A program made the translations under genes and the position numbers. DNA of 64,000 nucleotides, taken from NCBI GenBank assembly GCA_027924585.1, contig BSBM01000199.1:9789001-9853000 (forward strand), written 5' to 3'. Under the pieces are notes generated by a model, which worked only from the letters and a program-made list of their open reading frames with translations, did no database searches and was not told where the DNA came from. Each line of letters begins with the position of its first letter. Position 1 is the first letter of the stretch. This stretch comes from Larix kaempferi. Its lineage: Eukaryota; Streptophyta; Pinopsida; Pinales; Pinaceae. Positions 1 through 10,254 of this stretch are shown here, in pieces.

Positions 1-519
1 TAAGCCATCAGCTTGTCCATTATGTTCACGATAGATATGAGAAAAGGATATATGTTCCTGTAAATCAATCTCATCTCTAGCTCGCCTACACCAATGTGAT
101 AAAGAAATAACATTAAGTTCAAATTCTTTGGTCGCCCATTTGATAGTGACTCGTGAATCACCACAGACTTGGATATTAACCAACCCAAAGATGTTTGCAC
201 ACTTCAGAATGCACCATACAGCTAAGAGCTCCGCTTTCATATTACTGCCAATGCCACAATTAAGCCAGAGAGTAAAGAAGTGTCCCTGATTCAGATAAAT
301 AACCCCTCCAGCTGCACAAAAACCATTCTGAGCGGCCCCATCAAAGAAAAGTACAAGCTGATTCACAATGAAAGTAAACAGTCCAGGCCTTCTTACCTCC
401 CTCAAGTAGTCAACAGCAGAATAGTGTTGTAATAAATTTAGGACAATAAGACCACAAGCCACAACATCCGGTGCTTTATCTTGAAAGGTAGACAAATTCC
501 GGAAGTACCAAAGAGCCCA
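1..519 (-). pseudogene. LINE-1 ORF2 C-terminal RNase H domain (partial)
   Basis: This degrades RNA in RNA/DNA hybrids during target-primed reverse transcription. Translating the minus strand gives FFDGAA (about 340-325), MKAELLAV, VCGDS and REHNGQADGL (ending at base 1). These supply the four acidic positions Asp, Glu, Asp, Asp of the RVT_3 / archaeal-like RNase H family, so the catalytic set is intact. The domain is in the same frame as the upstream RT but separated from it by one TAG at 520-522. It runs off the window to the left. Confidence 0.88.
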
Positions 520-3324
520 CTAGATAAGAATTGGAACCTGAATTGTTTCCCTTGATAAACGAAACCAGTTCAACAATGACTCACCAAAATCCTCATTTTC
601 CCAAACCAATGAGATTGCCAACTTCTTACAACAAAAATCCCATACCATTTTCCCAAAGGAGCAATAAACAAACAGATGGTTGATAGATTCATTATCCTTC
701 TTACAAAGGATGCACCAGTTTGGGCCACACCAGCTGCGATTTAAAAGATTGTCCCAGGTTTTCATAGTGCCCTGTAAAGCATGCCAAAGAAAACACTTGT
801 GCTTTTGATCAATATTCCATTTCCATAATTGTTTGTACCACCAGTGCTGTGGAAAAATATACTTGTCCCGCATAATTCTGTCATAGGCCGTTTTAGCAGT
901 AACAGTACCATTTTTCTCATTACCAATCCACACTAGCTTGTCACTTCGATAAGACAAATAAACCCCAGCCGAGCTGAGAGCATGGACATAAGTATCCCAA
1001 GAGGATGCGTCCTCTCCAATCAATCCCAAATCATGGGCCTTTAACCAATATGATTGACCAGAAATACCCTTAATTCTGTTCAAAGACGTAAGACCGTATA
1101 CTTTTAAATAATCTAGGATCCTGTTAGAAAGACGAACTGATTCATCAATGCCCAAAATATTGTCTCTCCCAACTCTGATATCAACCCCATTTCCCACGTG
1201 CCACCGCAGATCACCAATGATCCAACCAGAAACTTTTAACAGTCCACGCCATAAAGGAGAGCAACCCGAGCATGAGGCCATACACATTCTGATCCAATCA
1301 AACAAGCGCATCTTAATATATTTCACATAGGAAATATTTGACCATGGGTTTTGATGAAAGAGACATATCCAAATACTTTTTGCTCTGAGCGCTATGCTAA
1401 AAGATTTTAAATCCCTTATTCCCCATCCACCATATCTTTCAGGTCTGGACACCGATTCCCATCCAGCCATAACCAAAGTGGCCTTATCTAAGCCCCCATT
1501 CCACAAAAAGTTAAAAATCAACTTCCTGATAACATTCAAGATATATACAGGAATTTTGAGGAGAGACATCCAATAAATCGGAATCCCCATTAAAACCGCT
1601 TTGACCAGAGTAAGCTTACCTCCCACTGAGAGTAGTCTATATGCCCAATGCCGGATCCGAGCTTCAAATTTCCTCACAAGCCACCACCAATCCTTTATCT
1701 GATAGTTATTAGGTCTCAAGAAATAACCCAAGTATTTGAGACCATCGTCAACTGGGTGACAGCAATAAGGAAAAATAGTTGAAATTTCCTGTCTGACATC
1801 AGGATCAACATGATGATGATAGAAACAAGTTTTTGTCAGACTAACCTTCATCCTCGAAACACGACAGAAACAATTCAGTATGTTCCTGAAGACACCCCAT
1901 TCAGCTACAGTCGCCAAACCAGCTAGCAACACATCATCAACAAAAATTAAGTGGGAAATAAAACAGTCCATCCCCAGTTCTATACCCTTGATAAACCCAT
2001 CCTGTTTTGCCAAATTTAACATTCTGCTAAGTGCATCAATAACCAGAAGAAACAGAAGTGGGGATAATGGACATCCCTGTCAGACTCCTCTCGAACACTG
2101 AAAAAAAGACGAAGGCGATCCATTAATCAAAATAGCAATGCTAGTCGTGGAAACACATGACATGATCCAATTAAGGACAAGAGGGGGGACCCCAATTTGG
2201 ATCAAAATAAGCCTTAAAAATGTCCAATTCACCCTATCATATGCCTTTTCCAAGTCTATTTTAAGAAGCATAGCATTCAATTTGTGACTTTTAATAGTAT
2301 GAAGAAGTTCCTGAGATGCCCCAATGGCATCATGAATCTAACGGTTGTGCAGAAAGCCAAACTGCTCTTCTGTTATATGAGTAGAGAGAGCCACTTTAAT
2401 CCTTTGTCCAATGATCTTTGATACCAACTTATAAGCCAGATTGCAAAGAGCAATAGGCCTATAGTCACCAAAAAATTCTGTTTTTCCCTTCTTAGGTATC
2501 AATGCCACAAAGGAAGAATTTAAAGCACCGGAGGTAAACCCATGTAACCTGGTGTATTCTACCATACTCAAAATCTCAGGCCCCATATCCTCAAAGAAAT
2601 GAGAATAAATCTCCACGGGCCACCCGTCTGGGCCCGGGATTTTCTCACCAGCAAAAAGGTGTAAAGTGGTCTCCACTTCCTCAAGAGTAACCTCCCTACC
2701 AAGAGCAACAGCTTCTTCATCACTAAAAAATCCGGGGAAAAGTTCTGCAATTCTTATTTGTTCCATCAACACACTATTATCCTCATCTCTATAAATCTTC
2801 TCAAAATGCTTCACAGCTTCAATTTTCAGCGCCTCACCACCCGAAATGATGTTACCATCAGCATCATTCAATTCCCAAATAGAATTCTGATTACGCTGAG
2901 CCGAAGTGAAGGAATGAAAAAACTTTGTGTTAAGATCTCCATGTTTCACCCACAAGGCTCTAATTTTTAACCTCCATTCCATCTCCTCCCGAAGGATAAT
3001 ATCATCTCTTTTCTTCTCCAAAGCTTTGACCAATTCAAATTCTTCCTTAGTCAGCTCCCCAACAAAATTCCCATTATAAAAATTTTGCATTTCAGATTCA
3101 AGAGCGAGCAATTCTCTCCTGTCAGAATCCTTTTTGAGCTTGATCCATCCAATCACTACCTGTTTAAGATCCCGCATTTTGGTGTAGAATCTAACTAACG
3201 GGTTATCCCCATTAACAGTAGCAGAAGCCCAAAAACCTTTCACCAAATTGCAGAAATCTTCCTCCAACAACCAAGAGTTATTAAACTTGAAAGGAACATT
3301 GGATTTCACTCCATATTCATCAAA
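520..3324 (-). pseudogene. LINE-1 ORF2 reverse transcriptase plus zf-RVT region
   Basis: The reverse transcriptase carries the usual motifs in order: ALIPKKG and YRPIALCN, then EEQFGF, KIDLEKAYDRVNW, RG-stop-QGCPLSP, and the active site FVDD (about 1933-1944, a plant-LINE variant of YxDD). About 350 residues later comes a zf-RVT region (FLWHAL, then WCILCKK and SINHLFVYC). The frame is continuous from 3324 to 520 but cut by stops at 2338-2340 (TAG) and 2080-2082 (TGA). The first replaces the conserved Gln of the GRQI motif. The second replaces the conserved Arg before QG in motif B. Both are single C-to-T changes. The product would be inactive. Confidence 0.93.
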
Positions 3325-4014
3325 CTAAAACATAATAGGCCAATGATCAGAAACTTTATGATCATGGACCCAGGAACGATATCTGTGGAACTTTCCCAGC
3401 AATGAATTCTTAATCAAGAAACCATCCAGACGCTTATGAACACCTTCATCACCCCCTCTACCATTACTCCATGTCGGACATAATTTAGTAGGCACAACAT
3501 CTATTAAATCATGATCTTCCAATAATTTACAGAAAAAATCCACCATGGGATCCATTCTAGCCTTCTTCCCCCAAATTTCCGATGGAGACGAAGAAAAGTT
3601 TAAGTCCCCAGCGAAAATGAGACTTTCATCATTCAAAAGCCCCGAACCAGAAAGGGATTCCCAGAAAGTCTTCCTGTTGGAATAATGCGGATAACTGTTG
3701 AAGACCGACAAAACAGTATTCAGACCCAAGCAAAATCCTTTCAAAAGAATTCCCCACACAGTCCTAAAGGCTCTGAAAGAAAATAACTAGGGGTTCCAAG
3801 CAGCAAGCAAACCTCTAGAAAGACCTGAAGCATCCACAGCAGAGATCTCCCAATTTGGCAGAAGACCACCAATTTTGGAGACCGCATCCGAACCCGAGCA
3901 CATTGTCTCCAGAATAAGTAATATACCTGGACTAGTAGCACGTACAAAGTTGGATAGGGCCCTAGCCCTCAAAACCCCACCCAACCCACAGACATTTAGA
4001 GAGATAACAGACAT
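3325..4014 (-). pseudogene. LINE-1 ORF2 N-terminal endonuclease (EEP/APE type)
   Basis: The endonuclease would nick target DNA to prime reverse transcription. It starts at ATG 4014-4012 with MSVISLNVCGLGG. Visible motifs are SLNVCGLG (metal/Asn region), LILETM (catalytic Glu), GDLNFS (Asp/Asn), TWSNG, HKRLDGFL and SDHWPIMF (terminal Asp-His). All diagnostic residues of the exonuclease-endonuclease-phosphatase fold are therefore present. Stops at 3787-3789 and 3325-3327 interrupt it without changing frame. It overlaps the ORF1 stop codon by one base. Confidence 0.9.
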
Positions 4015-4016
4015 TA
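4012..4016 (-). promoter_or_regulatory. UAAUG stop-start overlap between LINE-1 ORF1 and ORF2
   Basis: On the minus strand the bases read ATG TAATG TCT. ORF1 ends at TAA (4016-4014) and ORF2 begins at ATG (4014-4012), sharing one A. Overlapping stop-start pentamers of this kind mediate termination-reinitiation in some non-LTR elements (SART1 of silkworm is the known case). Use here is inferred only from the arrangement. Confidence 0.7.
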
Positions 4017-5200
4017 CATAACATCACCAATGGGCTTCTCTGCTCTAAGACCCACTTCATTTTCACCAGCAAACCCCCCCACATCATCACAAAAACCTAA
4101 AGGCTGCACAGACCCAGGTACATGAACATGTTTCTTCTTCTTGCCCTTCCTAATCGTCACATTCTGGAAATTTGGCGGAAGAGGCAAAACATCAGAGTCT
4201 GGAAGAGGATTTTTGGAAAATATATTAATAGGGACTAATTCAAAACCCTCCCTGTCACCAATATCCTTCAAACGAGCAGAAACCCCATTATCCACCGGAT
4301 TGACAAAAAGATTAACCACCGACTCACAAACATTGAGAACCGGGGAAGATTGGGAAGAGGGGGACGGTGCAGATGTTTCCCTCCCACAAAAAGGCAACCC
4401 GGTTGCAAGGTTAGAACCCCGATTGGAAAGGCATAAATCTACCCCAGAAATAGGAACGGGACTAGGATCGACCAAATCAGACCCAGGACAGTCCACCGAT
4501 TTGGATAACCCATGCCTCAACTGTACAACCCCCAAGGAAATCCTTCTATCCAAATCAACCTCCCTATCGGTAATAAAATCAATCTCTGCTTTAGAAAGAT
4601 CAGAATAAGCCGATTCAGGAGGAAATTTTAACTTACTAGCTAACGGGGTCCTTGGAGAGTCCATCTTCGGAGAAGCCGATGCAATCTGAGGAGTGGAAAA
4701 ACTTATCCGGCGCCGCGCAACCTTCGAATCAACCCGTAACTTTGGACACTTAGCTTGGATGTGTCCAACCTCCCTGCAGGAGAAACAGTGAAAAGGAACC
4801 TTGAAGAAATACAACTGCAGAGTCCATCGACAGTCACCCCATTCAATTTCAATGTCGGCCGGAAAACCCAGACGCAAGTCAATCTCCGCTAAAACCTTCG
4901 CGTAGCGTTTATATATACCGAAGATAGAATTTTTATCCACCTTAATGCATCTACCCACCGAGTTTGCCAGCCCAACTACTGTATCTTCTGTCCAAACTTC
5001 AATTGGAAGACCCAGAACAATCATCCAGAGATGACGAATTCCAAGTCGCTCATGGATGGGATCAAAGGCTAGATGCCAGCATTGGAGATTCAAGGAGCCG
5101 TTCTTAAACAACTAGGTTCCATCCATAATTCGAGCCATCTCCTCCGTAGAGGGGAAAATGAACAAAATCCACTGGTTAACCAACATATTGACCCTCGGCG
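4014..5200 (-). pseudogene. LINE-1 ORF1 (DUF4283-like, CCHC zinc knuckle)
   Basis: This is the nucleic-acid-binding protein of plant LINEs. The N-terminal part has the DUF4283 pattern (QWILFIFPSTEEMARIM, about 5175-5125, then LWMIVLGLPIEVW). It is followed by a C-x2-C-x4-H-x4-C knuckle, CFSCREVGHIQAKC (about 4790-4749). The rest, about 240 residues, is polar and low-complexity, as is usual for the family. A TAG at 5114-5112 splits the DUF4283 region; the open frame after it runs to the stop at 4014. The true start is not seen, so the protein is probably 5'-truncated. Its stop codon overlaps the ORF2 start. Confidence 0.82.
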
Positions 5201-5215
5201 TATTGCTTATAAGGG

Positions 5216-7348
5216 GAGAATTCAAAAAATATAATAAAAAAACATAATTTTCTTGGATCCATTTAATATTTTTTTAAATGATTTAAAATGATTTAAATAA
5301 ATATAAATAATTTTTTAAAACAAATTATAAAATAATTATACTTAATAAAATTAAAAAACAACTTCTTCATGACGAGAAGAGATATCACAAATTGCAAGAG
5401 TTTGACTTCATGCAAATATCAAACATTATGAAATTTTTGGTAGAAGAGAGATATTGATTTTCATTGTTGGGAAGAGATGGTGAAGAGATATAGTGAGGAT
5501 ATTGATCTTTATTGTTGGAATTAGTTTGGGAAATCAGGATTTAGGAAATTAAAGAGGTTGATTTGTTGATTAAATATTAGTAATTAGAAATTTGATAAAT
5601 TGTGAAAAAAAATATGAATATTGAAAAATGATCTTAAATATGTAAAATAACAATTATATCTAAACAACAAAATATGCAAAACAACAATTATACCTAAACA
5701 ACAATTATACCCAGGGTAGGAATTTAGTAAAAATTATACCCATCATTTTAAAGACACTATCGATAGGCTTTTTACAGATTCCTTTGTTTTATTTGACAAA
5801 TGGCTCATGACGAGCATTTTGCATGTCAAATTCCACCATTGATTATACATTCTCTTCTCTTGAAAACTTTTGTTTATTAGAGAGACACTCTGATGGACGG
5901 ACATCAAGTCTAAGTGCCTGCACATAGACTAGATGTATGCATCATGTGGTCCTAAGTGCATGCACTAAGTGAGCCTTGAAACTCCCGAATTGAGCCTCTG
6001 AATTTCCAAAAGTCTTGCATTTAAATAGAATTGCAAAACACTAAAACCCAATGTTCACCCAAGTTTTTCGGACGCGCGGGCAAGGAAACATAGAAATGAC
6101 ATATGCGGAAGTACCCCCCAAAATTTTAGGAAATGTTGAGGGGTACGTCGGAGTCTTCAACATAGGGGACCCCACCAGGAATACTACACTTTTTTTATTA
6201 TAATACATTAAAATTGAAAGTTGGAGCATAAATCATTAAAGTCTTTAATTTTATAATCTAAAGACTAATACAAGTTTACAACATACATGAAATGAAATAA
6301 AATGAAATACAACGATATTGAATAACAAAAGGAAATCGAGGCTACTGAGAAGGAAAATAGTGGACGACATGGCCATTTATCATTTAATTTTTTATTTTTT
6401 GGTAAAAAATTGTCAAAGGAAACGTGGAGACACCATTTTTAGGAGGGAAACATTTCCCTTTTATGTTTCCTTGAGTTTCCTTCAAATGGGGACGTGGAAG
6501 GGATGTTTCCAATGTAGTTTCCAAGTTTCTGAAAAGTGTGGGGGTGTGGAAGAGTGTTTCCTACCGTGGGGAATGCGTACCTGTGTAACACTGCTAAAAA
6601 CAATTGGAAAGATTCTAGGATTAAGCAATTAAGACAATTACACTCTAAGAATAAAATCCTTACCACGGCGAGTTTTTGAACCCACGTGACATAGGTCAAC
6701 CCAGATAGGACCCACAACCTTACAATAAAAATTCTAAATCTTTAAGGATTTCAACTTTGAAGAATTTGTTTTTCTTGTTTCGATTCATTAAAAAAAGTTG
6801 TACCGTGATATCTTAACACTAAAAACAATTTTGCAAATTTGCTCTCTTGAATAATGTTTTGACTTAACTCATAAGAATCTTGACTTTAATAATGTTTCCA
6901 AATGTGACTCCATAAAAGTTTTGAATTTTTATTTAGTTAATTCTAAAATAAATTTAAAATAATATTTTTAATTTTGAAACATAAATTTCTTTACTAATTT
7001 TAGGATGCCTCCAATAAATTTACAAAACATGGCCCTTTTAATAGTGTCCACCATTCAAAAACTTTACAAATATGAATCAACGCCTCAGCTAAAATTCAGA
7101 GGAAAAGTCTCTGAAATTAGCTTCAGCAAAAACCAAAACATTAAGCGTAGGGCTAAGGCCCTTTCCCGACTACTACTGGATTGAACTCATTCCTACATCT
7201 TTTGGTGAACTCATTCCTTTTGTACATATGTCAACATTTTTATTCTTGAGAATGAATGTATGGGCAAGGTTTTATAATGTAATCAATTGTTACATAGTCA
7301 AAGGCAAAGGCCTCAATAAGATCATCATATTACTTACAAGAATTTAAT
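5216..7348. other. AT-rich non-coding region
   Basis: This is 2.1 kb of AT-rich sequence with no recognisable domain in any frame. The short open frames between 5743 and 6717 have no repeats, motifs or start context to support them. No LTR ends or target duplications were recognised. The boundary at about 5215 is where LINE-1 coding similarity stops. Confidence 0.6.
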
Positions 7349-7852
7349 CTAGGCGACTATTAAATTCACTTGTGCTTCTTCTTCTTCTATACATAGGTAT
7401 TCAAGATGGAGGACAACATCAAACAAGAACCTCTTAAAGCAAATGTTCCTACACTTCTCAACAATAAATAATAGTGAGTTATACTTGGAACTTCGAAATG
7501 ATCCAAGGAAGATATAAAATAGTTTATTTATCTTTTGATGAATTTTATTTAGATTACTGAGTTTTTTATATAATAGTTTATTTAGCTTTTTATGAATTCT
7601 ATTCAGGTTACTGAGTTTTTTTATATAGACATCACTTTCATAAGCGAGTGTGTTTAAAATATACAAACACGAATGGAAGGTATTTTTATCACACATACTA
7701 TATTCAAATATTGGTAATTTAGTAATAACTCTTGGGTATAAGGTAATGGTTTGATAGTTAACAACAAATTTTAGGCATTGTAGGTGAGCGCTCTCCATAT
7801 AACTAACAATTTTTAGTGCTCTTCCACATGTCAATGAAAGACAAATGGACAT
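7349..7852 (-). CDS. Unrecognised 167-residue ORF with an internal in-frame duplication
   Basis: I do not recognise this protein. It opens with MSICLSLTC, contains a Leu/Tyr/Cys-rich middle (including NTLAYESDVYIKK) and a Lys/Asn-rich part where an 18-residue unit beginning KKLSNLN is repeated twice in tandem (about 7515-7630, 54 bp each). The AYE pattern recalls plant DUF247 proteins, but too little matches to name it. There are no transposon motifs. It stands alone in AT-rich DNA with no visible TATA box or intron signals that would decide a gene model. It may be a relic or a chance ORF. Confidence 0.25.
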   Translation of the reverse strand: MSICLSLTCGRALKIVSYMESAHLQCLKFVVNYQTITLYPRVITKLPIFEYSMCDKNTFHSCLYILNTLAYESDVYIKKLSNLNRIHKKLNKLLYKKLSNLNKIHQKINKLFYIFLGSFRSSKYNSLLFIVEKCRNICFKRFLFDVVLHLEYLCIEEEEAQVNLIVA

Positions 7853-8334
7853 GTTAAAGTTCTTGGAAGTGCCTACATAGTTTTAAAGTATTGCTAATGG
7901 ATTTTCTTATTATTGGCATTAATGTCAATATCATTTCCTTTAACATATACAAGTATATCGATTTTCCTTAGACCAATATGTGTTTATATCTTAGAATTTG
8001 GGGTGGACTACTATCTATGCTTTCCCTCGATTAAAAAATGATGGGGAAAATGTACTATCTAGATGGATTTCATGGTCATCATTCAAAATTCAAAATAAAC
8101 AATTATAAATAAAATAAACTAGCACGTATGCATTAATACCAAGTGGATGGGTAAGCCAATAGGTCATCAGTGTGGTATTAATGGGGATATGTTAGTTGAC
8201 AAACAATTGGCAATTTATGGCATGATTTATTAGAACAAAAACTTATATATTATTTGCAAACCATGTCATTTAACACATGTATAGCATACTTAACAATAAC
8301 TAGTCTCCATTGCATATTATGTTATTAATAATTT

Positions 8335-8544
8335 TCAATTACAAGGGTCGAAGGTATAGTTGTCTCCACACTTGCAATTTCCAGAAGTGCCACACCCACT
8401 CTCTCCAACAGCAATAGCATGAACATCAAAATGCCTATCAATTAAAAATAAACTCCGATCAACGAGGTTTTTAATCCATGAATGTCTAGGCATTAAGAGC
8501 CATAAAAATCTAGCATCATTTTGATCATTCTTGGCAAGACTCAA
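8335..8544 (-). pseudogene. Metallothionein (type 1/2)-like C-terminal relic
   Basis: The minus-strand frame ends with GNCKCGDNYTFDPCN followed by TGA. Plant type 1/2 metallothioneins end with a Cys-rich domain of the form CKCG(D/S)NCTCDPC(N/T)CK. Here two of the Cys positions are Tyr and Phe, and the Cys before the final Lys has become the stop, so metal clusters could not form. Upstream residues HFDVHAIAVGESG resemble the linker of type 2 proteins. The N-terminal Cys domain is not visible, so this looks like a decayed terminal exon. Copia element A is inserted 43 bp from the end of this frame. Confidence 0.45.
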
Positions 8545-8587
8545 TTACCCCATGTCATGAGCGGTGGCTGCAAACAACTGTGCCTCA

Positions 8588-9121
8588 TGTTAGTGTTTAC
8601 TTGCTTAGCATAATAAAATTAAATAATCTAATCACTGAAAGAAAGACGAGCACGAAAAACACAAAGAACACAAAATTTCTCTCGGGGTAACCACAAGGGA
8701 CGAAACCTTGGCAAAACTTCCTCAATATAGAATTCACCAAGTACAAGATAAAACCCCAAGACAAAAACAACTTCTCTCCTTCACTTGTGCGAACTTCTCT
8801 CTCTCCTATGCAAACTTGAGTGAGTGATTGAGTGAGTGATTGAAATGAGAAAATCAACCTCCTATTTATATTCTTCAGTTGAGGGGACTTTTTCCTCAAC
8901 AAGGATGACTTGACCTAACTAACTGGGCCGACTTGTCAATTACATAATATAATCTTCTTTTCGGGGTTCTTTTAGGCCGAGACAAGTCCTAGGGTTTACC
9001 TTGACTCTTTCAATGACTCTTATGTTATCAATTACATCAATGACATCTCTCGAAGGAGGAATACAATAATACAATAGAAAATTACATTTAGAATATCTTC
9101 CACAGTTACATTTCTTTAACA
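8588..9121 (-). repeat. 3' LTR of copia element A
   Basis: A 534-bp terminal repeat homologous to 20655-21185 along its whole length, with TG...CA ends. A TATAAATAGG box on the minus strand (8861-8870) marks the U3/R region. By eye it differs from its partner more than the two LTRs of nested element B differ from each other, which agrees with A being older. Confidence 0.9.
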
Positions 9122-9137
9122 CTCCTACTTAACTAGG
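9122..9137 (-). other. Degenerate polypurine tract of element A
   Basis: Directly next to the 3' LTR the minus strand reads CTAGTTAAGTAGGAG before TGTTAAAG. The same position in B and C reads CTAGTTAAGAGGGAG, so this is the plus-strand primer site with small changes. Confidence 0.6.
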
Positions 9138-10254
9138 AAGGTTTTCTGCAGGCAACATCATCAACATCAACAGCTGCCCAACTGACTGGTGAATCTCTAT
9201 ATGTCATAGGATGTTTTTGGAACATCATCATATGTCTGGGGCATCATTAACATCATCTGCTGGAGCATCATCATCGTCAGCAAGAATTTCCTAGAACATT
9301 AACATCATCTACTGGAATATCACCATCAACATTGTCAGCAAGAATTTGTCGGAACATCAACATCATTTGCTGGAATATCACCATCAACATCATCATCATC
9401 AACAAGAACTGTTGGATCGTCAACATCATCATCAGTATATGAATGAATGGAACAATATCATAAATCATCAGTAAGTCAATATTGGAACAACAACATTAAT
9501 TATCAGTAAGTCAATACTGGAATAACAACATCAGTAAGCAAATACTAGAACAACATTAATCATCCGTAAACAAATACTGGAACAACATCAATCATCAGTA
9601 AGCAAGTACTGGAAAAAAATAAACCATCAGCATGTGAATGCTGGAACAACCATCAACATGTGAATGCTGGAACAACAACCATTAACATGTGAATGATGCC
9701 ACTTTAACCATCAGCATGTGAATGTTGGCACATCAACCATCAGCATGGGAATGTTGGAACAACAACCATTACCATGTGAATGTTGGCACATCAACCATCA
9801 ACATGTGAATGCTGGCACATCAACTATCATCATGTGAATGCAGAAACAACATCAACTGGGACAGTGCCATCATCTGGAATATGCATTCTGGTGGGCACTC
9901 TGGTAGACAATGTTGACTTACTAATCCTTTCAAACCAAACAAGCCTAGTTAGAAATCCTAATCTTCTCAGGGATCAAACATGCCTTGTCTAGCTTACTAA
10001 TCCTTTCGGAACAAACAGGCCTAGCTAGACATACCAATCCCCCTAGGATCTAGCCACAGTTGACAAACCAATCCTTTTGGATCAACCAAGCCTTGTTAGG
10101 ATGATGTACCAGTCCTAGACTGAGCTGCCATACGAAGGCTCCGGGAAACTACTCCCTCTTTCGAGGTTGATCCTTTTGAACCCCACTCCTTCTTTCAAAG
10201 GAGCTCATGTCAAACCAATCATCATCTTCACTCCCTCTTTCGAGGAAGTTCCTT
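9138..10254 (-). repeat. Repeat-rich 3' tail of element A
   Basis: About 1.1 kb lies between the RNase H stop (10255-10257) and the polypurine tract. It contains CAT-rich short repeats (about 9140-9470) and a minisatellite of roughly 28-31 bp whose core is CATCAGCATGTGAATGTTGG (about 9480-9850). The rest (9850-10254) is unique, with repeated CTTTCGAGG motifs. No ORF of interest is present. A similar long tail is present in elements B and C. Confidence 0.75.

Larger units (their letters stand above)
1..5215 (-). mobile_element. LINE-1: L1-type non-LTR retrotransposon with plant RNase H, decayed, 3' end off the left edge
   Basis: Reading leftward from about 5215, the minus strand encodes an ORF1 protein with a CCHC knuckle, then ORF2 with apurinic-type endonuclease, reverse transcriptase, a zf-RVT Cys/His region and an archaeal-like RNase H. 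This is the domain order of plant L1 elements that acquired an RNase H. No LTRs are seen. The 3' UTR, poly(A) and one target-site duplication lie beyond base 1. The 5' end appears truncated, because the ORF1 reading frame runs into AT-rich DNA near 5215 without a convincing start. Coding capacity is destroyed by in-frame stops, while the frame itself is preserved over about 4 kb of ORF2. That suggests decay mainly by point mutation. Confidence 0.93.

Noticed and set aside
4141-4608. 155-codon plus-strand ORF
   Set aside because: Opposite-strand shadow of the low-complexity half of LINE-1 ORF1.
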